Origin: Pseudomonadales bacterium
Lineage (GTDB): Bacteria; Pseudomonadota; Gammaproteobacteria; Pseudomonadales; Azotimanducaceae
Assembly (NCBI GenBank): GCA_016779585.1
Contig: JADHNI010000023.1
Coordinates: 1-48,916, forward strand
Length of the DNA: 48,916 nucleotides
Reading direction: 5' to 3'
Position numbers and translations under genes: made by a program. Position 1 is the first letter of the stretch. Each line of letters begins with the position of its first letter. Under the pieces are notes generated by a model, which saw nothing but the letters and a program-made list of their open reading frames with translations, made no database searches and was not told the DNA's origin. This document shows, piece after piece, positions 16,298 to 29,761 of this stretch.

Positions 16298-18045
16298 CCA
16301 AGCTTCTTTTTAATAGCCGCGGCAATTTCTTCAGCGGTTAACCCTGAATCGACTCTCATCTCCGCAGGTGTGTTGGGATCGATAAATCGGTCGGGAATAC
16401 CAACCGATAACAACCCTGTTGCGATTTCCTCCCGGTTTAGAAATTCACCCACTGCAGATCCTGCCCCCCCGGCCAGGGCGTTTTCCTCGAGGGTGACAAG
16501 AAGATTATGGGAGGATGCAAGCTCGCGGATGAGTGATTCATCCAGCGGTTTGATAAATCGCATATCGACGAGTGTGTAGCCTGCTTCTTCTGCGACTGTC
16601 AGGCCGACTCTTCTCAACGCGCCAAACGACAGGATTGCTACACGTTCTCCTTCTCGAAGAATGGTGCCTCTACCCAGTTCAACTGGAGCCTCCTGCGAAT
16701 CGGGTTCAGCACTGCCGCGGGGATAACGCACTATCGCGGGACCCTCGTGCGCATAACCGAAATCCAGCATCGCATTCATCGCCCAGTCTGTAGCAGGAGC
16801 CATGATGATCAAGTTTGGTATGGCTCGCATGAACGACAGGTCGAACACGCCGGAGTGGGTTGGTCCGTCTTCGAGCAGTGATGCACGATCTACAGCGAAC
16901 AGGACGTCCAGGTTCTGGATGGCAACGTCATGAATAACCTGGTCGTAGGCGCGTTGCAGGAAAGTCGAGTAAATAGCGACAACCGGTTTGGCGCCGCCGG
17001 CTGCCAGACCTGCAGCGAAGGTTACCGCGTGTTGTTCTGCGATGGCGACATCGTGAAATCTTTCCGGGTACGCCTCCGAGAATTCGGCCAGGCCTGAGCC
17101 TTCTTTCATGGCAGGCGTGATCGCAAACAGCCGTGAGTCTGTTCGAGCCCTTTCGATAGCCCACTTACCAAAGAGGGTTGAATAGGAAGGTGGCTTATTC
17201 TGAATCTGTCTTTCGAGCTTTGTCAGAGAGTGTGAGTTGACAGGTGATGCTTCGGCGGGACCGTATCCCTTGCCCTTGCGTGTATGAACATGCAGCAGTC
17301 GAGGACCTCGCTGTGTCTTCAGGGTCGAAAGAGTGTCAATCAGTGAAGTGATATCGTGCCCATCAACAGGACCTGAGTATCGGATTCCCAGATCTTCAAA
17401 AATGCTACCGGGTACAGATACCTCCCGGGCAAAATAATCTGCAAGACCGCCGACGTTTTCCGAGATAGACATCGCATTGTCATTTAGCACGATGAGCAGG
17501 TCAGCGCCGCAGGCCGAAACGTGGTTGAGTGCCTCGAACGCCATCCCCGCGGTCATCGCTCCATCACCGATAACGACAACAGCCTGACTGGTGTCTTCAA
17601 CAGGCTTCGCCAGTTGCAGGCCCAGGGCGGCGCTGATGGAAGTTGATGAGTGGCCGGTGCCAAAAACGTCGAACTCACTTTCTTCCCGGCTCGGGAAAGG
17701 CGCCGGTCCACCTGGTCGGCGCAACAGCGACATCTGATCACGTCTTCCGGTCAGTATTTTGTGAGGATAGGTCTGGTGCCCGACATCCCAGAATAATTGC
17801 TCCCTCGGCGTATCAAAAACACGGTGCAAGGCTATGGTGAGTTCCACAACACCCAGCCCCGCGCCGAAGTGTCCGCCCGTCTGGCCCACGGTATAGAGCA
17901 GGAAGTGCCTGAGTTCGTGAGCAAGTTCCGGTAACTGTTCTGGGTCCAACGACCTGATGTCTGCTGGACACTGGATCTTATTGAGTAGCGGTGTATCAGG
18001 TCTCGAGGTGGGGATCTCCTCGAATAGCGCTGGCTGCTTACTCAT
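16294..18045 (-). CDS. dxs: 1-deoxy-D-xylulose-5-phosphate synthase (short-loop form)
   Basis: ThDP-dependent condensation of pyruvate and glyceraldehyde 3-phosphate, entry to the MEP isoprenoid pathway and to thiamine and pyridoxal synthesis. Motifs present: [18 protein letters not shown] (about 86-103), GDGAMTAG (160-167), [19 protein letters not shown] (about 227-231) and [13 protein letters not shown] with the catalytic glutamate. The protein is 583 residues against 620 in E. coli. The shortfall is mainly one internal deletion of roughly 36 residues between NVGGL and [10 protein letters not shown] (about 201-211). All catalytic elements remain in frame. It overlaps xseB by 8 bp; ispA, often between them, is missing here. 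Confidence 0.95.
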   Translation of the reverse strand: MSKQPALFEEIPTSRPDTPLLNKIQCPADIRSLDPEQLPELAHELRHFLLYTVGQTGGHFGAGLGVVELTIALHRVFDTPREQLFWDVGHQTYPHKILTGRRDQMSLLRRPGGPAPFPSREESEFDVFGTGHSSTSISAALGLQLAKPVEDTSQAVVVIGDGAMTAGMAFEALNHVSACGADLLIVLNDNAMSISENVGGLADYFAREVSVPGSIFEDLGIRYSGPVDGHDITSLIDTLSTLKTQRGPRLLHVHTRKGKGYGPAEASPVNSHSLTKLERQIQNKPPSYSTLFGKWAIERARTDSRLFAITPAMKEGSGLAEFSEAYPERFHDVAIAEQHAVTFAAGLAAGGAKPVVAIYSTFLQRAYDQVIHDVAIQNLDVLFAVDRASLLEDGPTHSGVFDLSFMRAIPNLIIMAPATDWAMNAMLDFGYAHEGPAIVRYPRGSAEPDSQEAPVELGRGTILREGERVAILSFGALRRVGLTVAEEAGYTLVDMRFIKPLDESLIRELASSHNLLVTLEENALAGGAGSAVGEFLNREEIATGLLSVGIPDRFIDPNTPAEMRVDSGLTAEEIAAAIKKKLG

Positions 18046-18274
18046 CCAGGTCGTCGAAGTCGACTTCCGTCAGCTCACCACTTTGTTCGATGAGCAATTT
18101 GACCTTCTGCTCTGCCTTGGCCAGCGCCTGCTGGCATTCGCGCGTCAGCTTGATACCTTCCTCGAACGTTTTCAAAGAGTCCTCGAGACTGAGATCACCT
18201 TCTTCCATGCGTTCGACCAGTTTCTCCAGCTTTTCCAGCGACTGTTCGAAGGGATAGCTTTTCTTGGCTGCCAT
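18038..18274 (-). CDS. xseB: Exodeoxyribonuclease VII small subunit
   Basis: Small helical subunit that joins XseA to form exonuclease VII, which degrades single-stranded DNA from both ends. The core [20 protein letters not shown] followed by [20 protein letters not shown] is diagnostic. I chose ATG 18274 ([11 protein letters not shown]), giving 78 residues, the usual size; the open frame continues upstream to 18307 without family similarity. The C-terminus is acidic (EVDFDDLDE). It is translationally coupled to dxs (8-bp overlap). The large subunit xseA is not in the window. Confidence 0.93.
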   Translation of the reverse strand: MAAKKSYPFEQSLEKLEKLVERMEEGDLSLEDSLKTFEEGIKLTRECQQALAKAEQKVKLLIEQSGELTEVDFDDLDE

Positions 18275-18416
18275 GGTGTTCTGGGGACGTTCAATGGGAA
18301 TCGGCAACCATACGTCTGAGCTTCGCTCAGGTCAATTGATGTTGAATTGGCAGAAGCCCTGAATTTCGCGTTATTCTTGCGTCTTCGACTGACCAACTTG
18401 AGAGAGCGAGATTGTC

Positions 18417-18845
18417 ATGAAGGAGCGCATAGTACTGCTGGTGGCGTTACTGGCCCCGATGGGTGCGCTGGCAGATGGAAAGGTGGAAACGGAGTATCGC
18501 CAGGCCGTCATGAAATCCATCGGCGGGCACATGGTCTCCATGGGCACCATCTTAAAAAACAGGGTGCATTTTGAAGACCTGGCTCTGCATGCCCGCGGAC
18601 TGGCCGCTTTAGCCGAAGTGGCACCCAATGTTTTCCCGGAAGGAAGCAATACGGAAAAGAGCAAATCGCTCGAATCTGTCTGGAAAGATCCGGAAGGCTT
18701 CGCTGCAGCAATGGACAAATTCGTAGTCGCAGCGCGTGATATGGCAGAAGCCGCCGACTCGAGTGATATGACCCGGATCGGTCCTGCTATCCAGGCACTC
18801 GGTGGTTCCTGTAAAGGGTGCCACGACGACTATAAAGCCGAATAA
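18417..18845 (+). CDS. Cytochrome c' (class II, periplasmic)
   Basis: A 142-residue exported haem protein. A signal peptide (about 1-20, cleavage after ALA) precedes a four-helix-bundle sequence. The haem c site CKGCH is at 132-136, very near the C-terminus, which is the hallmark of class II cytochrome c'. Family members bind NO or CO and may act in electron transfer or NO tolerance. It faces xseB divergently and is followed, on the opposite strand, by a cytochrome b561. The two stops are only 5 bp apart (convergent), a pairing often seen between these families. Function beyond haem binding is inference. Confidence 0.88.
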   Translation: MKERIVLLVALLAPMGALADGKVETEYRQAVMKSIGGHMVSMGTILKNRVHFEDLALHARGLAALAEVAPNVFPEGSNTEKSKSLESVWKDPEGFAAAMDKFVVAARDMAEAADSSDMTRIGPAIQALGGSCKGCHDDYKAE

Positions 18846-18850
18846 ACTGA

Positions 18851-19525
18851 TCAAACCTCATTGATGAGGTAGTAGACGAAACCTGAACAAACGGCCAGGG
18901 TGACAACCGCCATGGCCGTTTCTTTCAGTAGGTTTGCACCGTCCGACTTACCTGTTCTGCCCTTGAAGCGTCCCGTTATCATGGCGAGCAGAAGCGGCTC
19001 TTTGCGCACGAACTGGTAGAAGAGAATAGCTGCCAGGTGCAGGAAGACCAGGACATAAAGTACTTTTGCGGCAAAATGATGAACCGTCGTCAGGTCGTCA
19101 CTCATTTCATCTTCCACCAGGTGAGTCAGCGGGCCCTCAAGAAAAATGTCATCGTTGGCGAACAGCCCTGTGCCAGCCTGTACCAGCAGGACCACCAGAA
19201 ACGCCAGAACACTGAGAGCGCCGAGGGGGTTGTGCCCGGGTCGCTTGTCTTCCTGAATGTCTTTGCTCAGCAGCGATCTGCTGTAAGCCACAATGGCCGA
19301 AGGTCGAACAAAATCAGAGAAACGCGCGTGCTCTGACCCGACGAAACCCCAGATCACCCGAAACAGGACCAGCGCCAGAATCGCGTAACCGGAAAGCATG
19401 TGATAGTCCATCTCGTTGAACCCACCGTTCTCGCCGGTGTAAATCGAGATAGCCACCAGTATGACCAGCGACCAGTGAAACAGCCTGAGAGGCAGGTCCC
19501 AGACGCGATACGGCTTTTCGTTCAT
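18851..19525 (-). CDS. Cytochrome b561 family membrane protein
   Basis: A 224-residue inner-membrane di-haem cytochrome of the prokaryotic b561 / hydrogenase b-type group. The first span contains VWDLPLRLFHWSLV (His17), the second begins at YHMLSGYAILALVLFRVIWG (His42), and later histidines lie in TTVHHFAAKVLYVLVFLHL. A further span closes the C-terminus. It probably passes quinol electrons to a periplasmic cytochrome such as the adjacent cytochrome c'. A good ribosome binding site (AAGGAG) lies in the 10-bp gap after lacZ, so it is the third gene of the MFS-lacZ-b561 unit. Confidence 0.88.
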   Translation of the reverse strand: MNEKPYRVWDLPLRLFHWSLVILVAISIYTGENGGFNEMDYHMLSGYAILALVLFRVIWGFVGSEHARFSDFVRPSAIVAYSRSLLSKDIQEDKRPGHNPLGALSVLAFLVVLLVQAGTGLFANDDIFLEGPLTHLVEDEMSDDLTTVHHFAAKVLYVLVFLHLAAILFYQFVRKEPLLLAMITGRFKGRTGKSDGANLLKETAMAVVTLAVCSGFVYYLINEV

Positions 19526-19535
19526 AGCAGCTCCT

Positions 19536-23826
<4,291 letters not shown>

Positions 23827-23896
23827 GAGGTCATGGTATCACGTACCTGCACCCCGAAAATCTAACGATACAAGTGTGTCGCGGTTTGGTTTTCGC

Positions 23897-25435
23897 CTAC
23901 AGGCGGACGTCAACCACCTGGATATTCAGACGGTCAACGTGGTCGGCATCACTAATCTGCCATCCGGTATTGATGCGGATGCCTCCCGCTGGAGCTATGG
24001 CACCGGTATCTGATTGACCCTGACGTGGTTTGCCGTTGACTAACGCTGAATACTGCACGATCCCTGAGCTGACTGGGATATTGGTTCTGTTCACGACGTT
24101 GACGACTATGCGGCCATTTCTTTTTTCAGCCGACGTTGAGAAGTAACGGTCAGGGTTGTCGATAATATCAAGCCTGATGTAACTGTCGGTTGCTCCCTGA
24201 CCCAGTGACCCGCCAGATTGGGCGACAGCCGCGTAGTACTGTTTGGCGGCGTTTCGATCGCCCGCTGCCAGTGACAGATTGCCGAGTTCAATTGTTGCGA
24301 TAGCGGTTGGGAGCAGCTGGTTGCTGCGGATGAGATCCCGGGTTGCCTGTTCACGCTGCCCGAGCCGCGAATGAGTCATTCCTCGTCCGAGGAAAAACTC
24401 GTAGTAATCAGGGTCCAGTGCGATCGCCTTGTTGTACTGGGTTAAGGCTTCGGTATATGCGTTTTTGTTGAACAGCAGATTGCCCTTGAACCCATAAAAT
24501 CGGGATTCTCTCGGTTCCATTCTGATTGCCTTCTCGATCCGGTTTTCTGCGGCAGGGATCTCTTTGTTCCTTGCAAGCGTCATTGCCTGGTCGAAGGCGA
24601 CATATGCCTCGGATTTGCTTTTCAGGTAAGCGATGTTTGCCTGGTAGGTGTCCCTGCCAACGATCCAGGATCTTTCCTGCCCTGCCTTAATCTCCATGGC
24701 AGTCTCACGATTTTTGTCTACCCGCTGTTGTGACGGTGGATGGCTGGCGAACAGGCCATCCAGCCATGATGATGGCCGGCCCTGGCTCAACCTGACGAAC
24801 TTCTCCTGCAGGGTGATGGCCGCGCTCGGGTCATATCCCGCCCGGGCCATGTACTGCATGCCGTAGTAGTCGCTTTCCAGTTCCGCGCCTCGGCCATACT
24901 GGGTGCTGATCAGGTGGGAGCCGAGCTGGGCACCTTCCATGATGTAGTTGCCGTAATCAGTACCGGACACACCAATGGCCGTCAGGGCGACGGCGCCCTG
25001 TAGCAACATGGAGCGTTCCATTGATTTTGCGCCGTGACGTGCTGCGGCATGCACAATCTCGTGACCCAGGACCGCGGCAAGTTCTGCTTCATTTTCCAGG
25101 GTGACCAGAAGCCCCCGGTTGATTGCAATTTTGCCTCCCGGAAGCGCCCAGGCATTTGGCGTGGAGTTGTTAAGAACAACAAATTCGTAAGGTAGAGGAG
25201 TATCGCTCACGGCGGCAAGACGGTTACCGACATCCTGGACATACAGGGTCAAAGTGATGTCGACCTGGTACTGCCCGCCCTGGGATTGCTGCACCGGGAC
25301 GTATTGCTGTTCGCCGATGGTGATTTCTTCGCCCTGGCTGACCAGGGCGAGTTCACTTTTACCCGTTACCGGATTGGTCGCGCAACCAGCCAGCGTCAGC
25401 GTGAACAGAAGGAGCACAAGAGATAATCGTTTCAT
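23897..25435 (-). CDS. M48 family metalloprotease with TPR repeats, lipoprotein
   Basis: A 512-residue envelope protease. The N-terminal signal ends in lipobox LAGC (Cys18), which predicts a lipid anchor. The zinc motif HEIVH is at about 125-129, with the third ligand in ELESDYYG. The C-terminal half has tetratricopeptide repeats (LDPDYYEFFLGRGMTHSRLG is one clear unit). The plan matches BepA/YfgC-like proteases that help outer-membrane protein and LPS assembly. I chose ATG 25435 because it begins the signal peptide; an upstream extension to 25519 has no similarity. It is divergent from the Nudix gene. Confidence 0.9.
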   Translation of the reverse strand: MKRLSLVLLLFTLTLAGCATNPVTGKSELALVSQGEEITIGEQQYVPVQQSQGGQYQVDITLTLYVQDVGNRLAAVSDTPLPYEFVVLNNSTPNAWALPGGKIAINRGLLVTLENEAELAAVLGHEIVHAAARHGAKSMERSMLLQGAVALTAIGVSGTDYGNYIMEGAQLGSHLISTQYGRGAELESDYYGMQYMARAGYDPSAAITLQEKFVRLSQGRPSSWLDGLFASHPPSQQRVDKNRETAMEIKAGQERSWIVGRDTYQANIAYLKSKSEAYVAFDQAMTLARNKEIPAAENRIEKAIRMEPRESRFYGFKGNLLFNKNAYTEALTQYNKAIALDPDYYEFFLGRGMTHSRLGQREQATRDLIRSNQLLPTAIATIELGNLSLAAGDRNAAKQYYAAVAQSGGSLGQGATDSYIRLDIIDNPDRYFSTSAEKRNGRIVVNVVNRTNIPVSSGIVQYSALVNGKPRQGQSDTGAIAPAGGIRINTGWQISDADHVDRLNIQVVDVRL

Positions 25436-25462
25436 AAACCGGTAGACCGTCTTCTTGATACA

Positions 25463-26089
25463 ATGTTCCCAATGAGCATTGTCCATATAGATCGTATCAG
25501 GCAGTCGATTCTCGATCACTCACCTCGTAAAGTACCCGTGCGTGAGAAAACCCGCCAGGCGGCTGTTTCGGTGGTTCTGCGTCCCAGAGAGGAAAATGGC
25601 ACGAGAGACACTGAAGCCCTGTTTATCCTTCGGGCACAAAAGGAGGGCGATCCATGGTCAGGCCACATGGCTTTTCCTGGCGGCCACCTGGAGGCTGATG
25701 ACGAGTCCCTGCGACATGCCGCCGAGCGTGAGACCCATGAAGAAATAGGTCTTGACCTGATCAGGTATGGGGAATTCATCGGCCAGATCGACCCGGTGCA
25801 GGCCAACCCGCGAGGTCGGGATCTCGATATGGTGGTTACGCCCTTTGTTTATGAGCTTAAGCATCATGATGTGCGCTTCGAACCCAACTACGAAGTGGCT
25901 GACGTGCTCTGGGGCTCCCTGCGAGATATGCACACCGGGGATGCCCATACGACCGGGCAGTTTATGGTGGGTGGCGAGCGAGTCAGCTATCCCGGTTATG
26001 GTGTCGGTGATGAGATTGTCTGGGGGCTGACCTACAGGATGCTGGATCTGTTTTTTGCGATGCTGGATCCGGATTGGGTAGAGCGCTAG
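25463..26089 (+). CDS. Nudix hydrolase, CoA pyrophosphatase (NudL) type
   Basis: A 208-residue hydrolase of a nucleoside diphosphate linked to another moiety. The Nudix box is GGHLEADDESLRHAAERE followed by THEEIGL. The spacing between the second glycine and RE is 14 residues, one longer than in MutT but the same as in the NudL/CoA-pyrophosphatase group. The preceding WSGHMAFPGG also matches that group. Coenzyme A or an acyl-CoA is therefore the likely substrate. An internal ATG (25472) is an alternative start. The gene is convergent with the MBL-fold gene with 3 bp between stops. Confidence 0.85.
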   Translation: MFPMSIVHIDRIRQSILDHSPRKVPVREKTRQAAVSVVLRPREENGTRDTEALFILRAQKEGDPWSGHMAFPGGHLEADDESLRHAAERETHEEIGLDLIRYGEFIGQIDPVQANPRGRDLDMVVTPFVYELKHHDVRFEPNYEVADVLWGSLRDMHTGDAHTTGQFMVGGERVSYPGYGVGDEIVWGLTYRMLDLFFAMLDPDWVER

Positions 26090-26092
26090 CGT

Positions 26093-26974
26093 TCAGTCAA
26101 AATCGATTCTAAAACCTTCTCCTGCATCCCTGATGCGACCCGCGAATCCGGGACCGAAGTGCGCGGGCAGCATCAGCGCATTATTGTCGCAGCAGCGTTC
26201 CAAAATGATGTGACGGGTTTGCCTCGCCTGGTCCGGTAACTCACAGTAAGCACTGTTCCAGTCCGGGTGAGCTACCTGGATGGGGTGGTGGCAGATATCA
26301 CCGGTAAATATGCCGAGTGCGCCGGCGTCCGACAGTTCAATAGCGATCGATCCAGGTGTGTGTCCCGGTGCCGGACGGATTCGCAGGAGATCGGCTATCA
26401 GCTCCGTTTCTCCATCGACCAGATCCGCGAGGTGCATAATGGGTGCAACGCTGTCGTCGAAGGTCTGGTTGTTGACCTGTGCGAAGGTTTCTTCGTTCTG
26501 TGTCTCTCGTTCGTGTTGCCAGAACTCGTACTCATTCTTTGAAAATATGTACCTGGCATTGGGAAAGGTGGGTACCCACTGCCCGCTCTCGAGTCGGGTA
26601 TTCCAGCCGACATGATCCACATGCAGGTGGGTACACATGACATAGTCAATGTCATCAGGTGATGCGCCTGCCAGGGCCAGGTTCTTGAGCCATGGCGTCT
26701 TCATCTCGTGCCAGTCCCGATAGGGCATGCGTTGCTTGTCATTGCCGATGCAGGTGTCTATCAGGACCTTGTGATGTGGCGTCTCGATAAGCCAGGAGTG
26801 CATGCTGGCAATGATCCTGCCGGTCGCCTCTTCGACGTGATCCGGATAAAGCCAGTCCCGATGCTGCTCAAAGCATGCCGGGTCGAAGTCCGGGAAAAAT
26901 CTTACCGGATCAAACATGGGACCGATCATCTCCTCGATCCTTGTGACGGTCAGTTTACCTACCTGCCACTGCAT
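26093..26974 (-). CDS. MBL-fold metallo-hydrolase
   Basis: A 293-residue metallo-beta-lactamase-fold hydrolase. The dinuclear metal site is HLHVDH (116-121), with further ligands in RPAPGHTPGSIAIEL and FTGDICHHPIQV and a late AHFG. The N-terminus (VTRIEEMIGPMFDPVRFFPD) and length resemble the lactonase and AHL-lactonase-like subgroup, but the substrate cannot be read from the sequence. No signal peptide. It is divergent from the 2-hydroxyacid dehydrogenase with 71 bp between starts, so the two may share a control region and perhaps a pathway (a lactone or ester precursor), which is inference. Confidence 0.85.
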   Translation of the reverse strand: MQWQVGKLTVTRIEEMIGPMFDPVRFFPDFDPACFEQHRDWLYPDHVEEATGRIIASMHSWLIETPHHKVLIDTCIGNDKQRMPYRDWHEMKTPWLKNLALAGASPDDIDYVMCTHLHVDHVGWNTRLESGQWVPTFPNARYIFSKNEYEFWQHERETQNEETFAQVNNQTFDDSVAPIMHLADLVDGETELIADLLRIRPAPGHTPGSIAIELSDAGALGIFTGDICHHPIQVAHPDWNSAYCELPDQARQTRHIILERCCDNNALMLPAHFGPGFAGRIRDAGEGFRIDFD

Positions 26975-27045
26975 GACGATGCACCTCGCTCAGAATTACG
27001 GTATGTTGCCTTTCTGGTTTACCAGGGTCAAAGAGGGAGAAGGTC

Positions 27046-28098
27046 ATGACGAAGAAAAGAGTTGCGGTTCAGTTACCTGCGGTTGCCAAACAGGTTTCCC
27101 TGGAGGAAAAGTACGCACTTGAGCTTGAAGCCCTGGATGATGTCGCTGAGCTTTATGAGGCGGATACCTCCAGCACGGAGAGCTTTATTGAAGGTGTTCG
27201 TGATGCAGACGCGATACTTACGTCATGGGGTGTTCGTATTGACCAGCAGGTTATTTCAGGTCTGGAAAAATGTACCGTGATTGGTGTCGGCAGTGTTGGC
27301 GTGGACATGGTGGATGTGGATGCGGCGACAGAAGCCGGCATTGTTGTCACCAACGTGCCAGATGTGTTTATTGAGGAAGTGGCTGACCACACTATGATGT
27401 TTTTGCTCGCCTGTCATCGCAGGCAAAAACAGATGGATCAAATGGTCCAGAGGGGTGACTGGTTCAAGGGGCGGCCCGTGCTGGAGAAGATGCCTAGACT
27501 CTGGGGCCAGACGCTGGGGCTGATTTCATTCGGGAATGTTGCAACTGCGGTAGCCAGACGCGCCCAGGCATTTGGTCTTCACGTGGTGGCCTATGACCCT
27601 TACGTGACCGAGCTCAAAATGACAGCGGAAGGGGTGCAACCAGTGTCCCTGCAACAGCTGCTCACCATGTCAGACTACATCTCCGTGCACCCTGGCCTGA
27701 ATGAAACGTCCCGCGCCATGCTAAGCGATGAACAGTTTGCGATGATGAAAGACGGGGTTTACATCATTAACTGTGGACGTGGTCCAACGATCGACCAGGC
27801 GGCCCTGGTCCGCGCCCTCGACTCCGGCAAGGTTGGTGCCGCCGGGCTGGACGTTCTTGAAAAGGAACCCATTGATCCAAACGACCCGTTACTGGGAAGA
27901 GACAACGTTATGCTTTCGCCCCACGCAGCATCAGCTACGGACCGGATGCGTCCTGAAACCCGTCGTCGTGCTGCTCGGGAAGTCCGGCTGGTGCTCGAAG
28001 GCAAGTGGCCGATGAGTTGCGTTAACCCGACAGTGTTACCGACCGTTGATCTTGAACGGTGGCAACCTTATCCCATGAATCGCGGCCCGAACAGATAA
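27046..28098 (+). CDS. D-2-hydroxyacid dehydrogenase, NAD(P)-binding (CtBP-like)
   Basis: A 350-residue oxidoreductase of the D-isomer 2-hydroxyacid dehydrogenase family, interconverting a 2-oxoacid and its D-2-hydroxy form. The Rossmann motif is LGLISFGNVATAVARRAQAF (157-176). The catalytic triad is visible: Arg245 in NCGRGPTID, Glu274 in DVLEKEPIDP and His293 in SPHAAS. It is closest in style to the C-terminal-binding-protein branch. The ribosome binding site GAGGGAGAAGG is strong. The ThDP enzyme follows after 13 bp, so both are probably made together. The actual substrate is not known. Confidence 0.88.
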   Translation: MTKKRVAVQLPAVAKQVSLEEKYALELEALDDVAELYEADTSSTESFIEGVRDADAILTSWGVRIDQQVISGLEKCTVIGVGSVGVDMVDVDAATEAGIVVTNVPDVFIEEVADHTMMFLLACHRRQKQMDQMVQRGDWFKGRPVLEKMPRLWGQTLGLISFGNVATAVARRAQAFGLHVVAYDPYVTELKMTAEGVQPVSLQQLLTMSDYISVHPGLNETSRAMLSDEQFAMMKDGVYIINCGRGPTIDQAALVRALDSGKVGAAGLDVLEKEPIDPNDPLLGRDNVMLSPHAASATDRMRPETRRRAAREVRLVLEGKWPMSCVNPTVLPTVDLERWQPYPMNRGPNR

Positions 28099-28111
28099 TC
28101 GAGGTATAACT

Positions 28112-29761
28112 ATGCTGGTTGCTAACGCTATTGCTGAGGTGCTAAAGCGAGAAAAAATCAAGTTCATCATCGGCTACCCGGTGAATCCAATTATCGAAGC
28201 TGCTGCAGAGGCTGATATACGAACCATCATTGTGCGCCAGGAGCGCGTTGGTCTTCACATGGCAGACGCCGTCAGTCGCCTGAGTTCAGGTGACGATATT
28301 GGTGTGTTTGTCATGCAACATGGCCCCGGGGCAGAGAATGCGTTTGGTGGTGTTGCCCAGGCCTACAGTGAATCGGTGCCGATTCTTGTGATGCCTGCCG
28401 GTTACCAGCGGCGTATCGCCAACTATTTCCCGAATTTCAATTCCACCCTTAACATGCAACACATAACAAAGTGGGCGGAACCCGTGACCATGGGTAAAGC
28501 GCTGCCTGAAGTGATGCGTCGCGCTTTCTCCCAGCTCCGAAACGGGCGTGGTGGTCCTGTCATGATTGAGGTACCGCTCGATGTGTTCCGCGAAGAAGTG
28601 CCTGATGATTTTGTCTACGTACCCAGCTTCAAGTCACGTACCATGCCCGACCCGGCGGATGTTGGTAAAGCCGCAGCATTGCTGGCGAGCGCAGAGAAGC
28701 CGGTGATCTATGCCGGCCAGGGTGTGCATTACGCCAAGGCCTGGGATGAACTGAAGGCTCTGGCGGAAGCCTGGAACATTCCGGTGACCACAAGTCTTGA
28801 GGGTAAAAGTGCTTTTCCCGAAGATCATCCACTATCGCTGGGTTCCGGTGGGCGCTCCCTGCCGAAACCTGTGCATACCTTTCTGCAGGAAGCTGATGTC
28901 ATATTCGGCATTGGTTGCAGCTTTGCGTTGACAGGATTTGGCGTGCAGATGCCGCGTGGCAAAACCATTATTCACTCTACCCTGGATCCAATGGATCTCA
29001 ATAAGGACGTACCGGCTCAGTACACCATGGCAGGTGATGCGAAGTTGACGCTCCAGCTGCTGTCTGAGGCGATGGAAGGTCTCAGTAAAAAGCCGGCGAA
29101 AGCTCGGGCAGAAGTATCGACGCGGATTGCGCGTGAAAGGGAGGCCTGGCTTGCTGACTGGATGCCTAAACTGACCAGCAATGACGCTCCGATCAGCCCT
29201 TACCGGGTGATCTGCGAACTGATGCAGGCAACCAACCCGGCTGAGACGGTTATTACCCATGATGCGGGAAGCCCTCGCGACCAGATTTCCCCGTTCTGGG
29301 TCAGCAAGACTCCTCTCAGCTACATCGGGTGGGGAAAGACGACGCAACTGGGTTATGGCCTTGGGCTTGCCATGGGCGCCAAGCTCGCGCGGCCTGAGGC
29401 GGTCTGCATCAATGTCTGGGGGGACGCGGCCATCGGTTTTACAGGCATGGACTTTGAAACCGCGGTTCGGGAGAACATCCCGATTCTTTCAATCTTGTTT
29501 AACAATTTTTCCATGGCGATCGAACTGCCGATCATGCAGGTTGCAACCGAGAAGTATCGCAGCACAGACATCTCTGGAAACTATGCAGACATGGCAGTGG
29601 CGTTCGGCGGTTACGGTGAGCGGGTGACGGATCCCAATGACATTGCTGCGGCGATCCAGCGGGGCATTGAAGCAACCAAGAAAGGGCAGGCTGCCCTGCT
29701 GGAATTTATTACTGACAAGGAACTCGCGGTCAGTACACCCCAGAGTGACTTCAAGTATTGA
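28112..29761 (+). CDS. Thiamine-diphosphate-dependent enzyme, acetolactate synthase-like
   Basis: A 549-residue ThDP enzyme with the usual PYR, central and PP domains. The catalytic glutamate is Glu44 in VRQERVG (RHEQGA in most decarboxylases, so the surroundings are unusual). The cofactor motif begins GDAAIGFTGMDFE at 437-438 and ends in FNN about 30 residues later. The family includes acetolactate synthase, benzoylformate decarboxylase and oxalyl-CoA decarboxylase, and I cannot choose between them; no CoA or acetolactate-specific signature is clear. It lies 13 bp after the 2-hydroxyacid dehydrogenase. The two might act in sequence on a 2-oxoacid. Its stop overlaps the convergent esterase by 11 bp. 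Confidence 0.87.
   Translation: MLVANAIAEVLKREKIKFIIGYPVNPIIEAAAEADIRTIIVRQERVGLHMADAVSRLSSGDDIGVFVMQHGPGAENAFGGVAQAYSESVPILVMPAGYQRRIANYFPNFNSTLNMQHITKWAEPVTMGKALPEVMRRAFSQLRNGRGGPVMIEVPLDVFREEVPDDFVYVPSFKSRTMPDPADVGKAAALLASAEKPVIYAGQGVHYAKAWDELKALAEAWNIPVTTSLEGKSAFPEDHPLSLGSGGRSLPKPVHTFLQEADVIFGIGCSFALTGFGVQMPRGKTIIHSTLDPMDLNKDVPAQYTMAGDAKLTLQLLSEAMEGLSKKPAKARAEVSTRIAREREAWLADWMPKLTSNDAPISPYRVICELMQATNPAETVITHDAGSPRDQISPFWVSKTPLSYIGWGKTTQLGYGLGLAMGAKLARPEAVCINVWGDAAIGFTGMDFETAVRENIPILSILFNNFSMAIELPIMQVATEKYRSTDISGNYADMAVAFGGYGERVTDPNDIAAAIQRGIEATKKGQAALLEFITDKELAVSTPQSDFKY

Noticed and set aside
17413..17445. Frameshift or sequencing error explaining the short Dxs
   Set aside because: The frame is open on both sides and homology resumes exactly in phase; an in-frame deletion explains it better.
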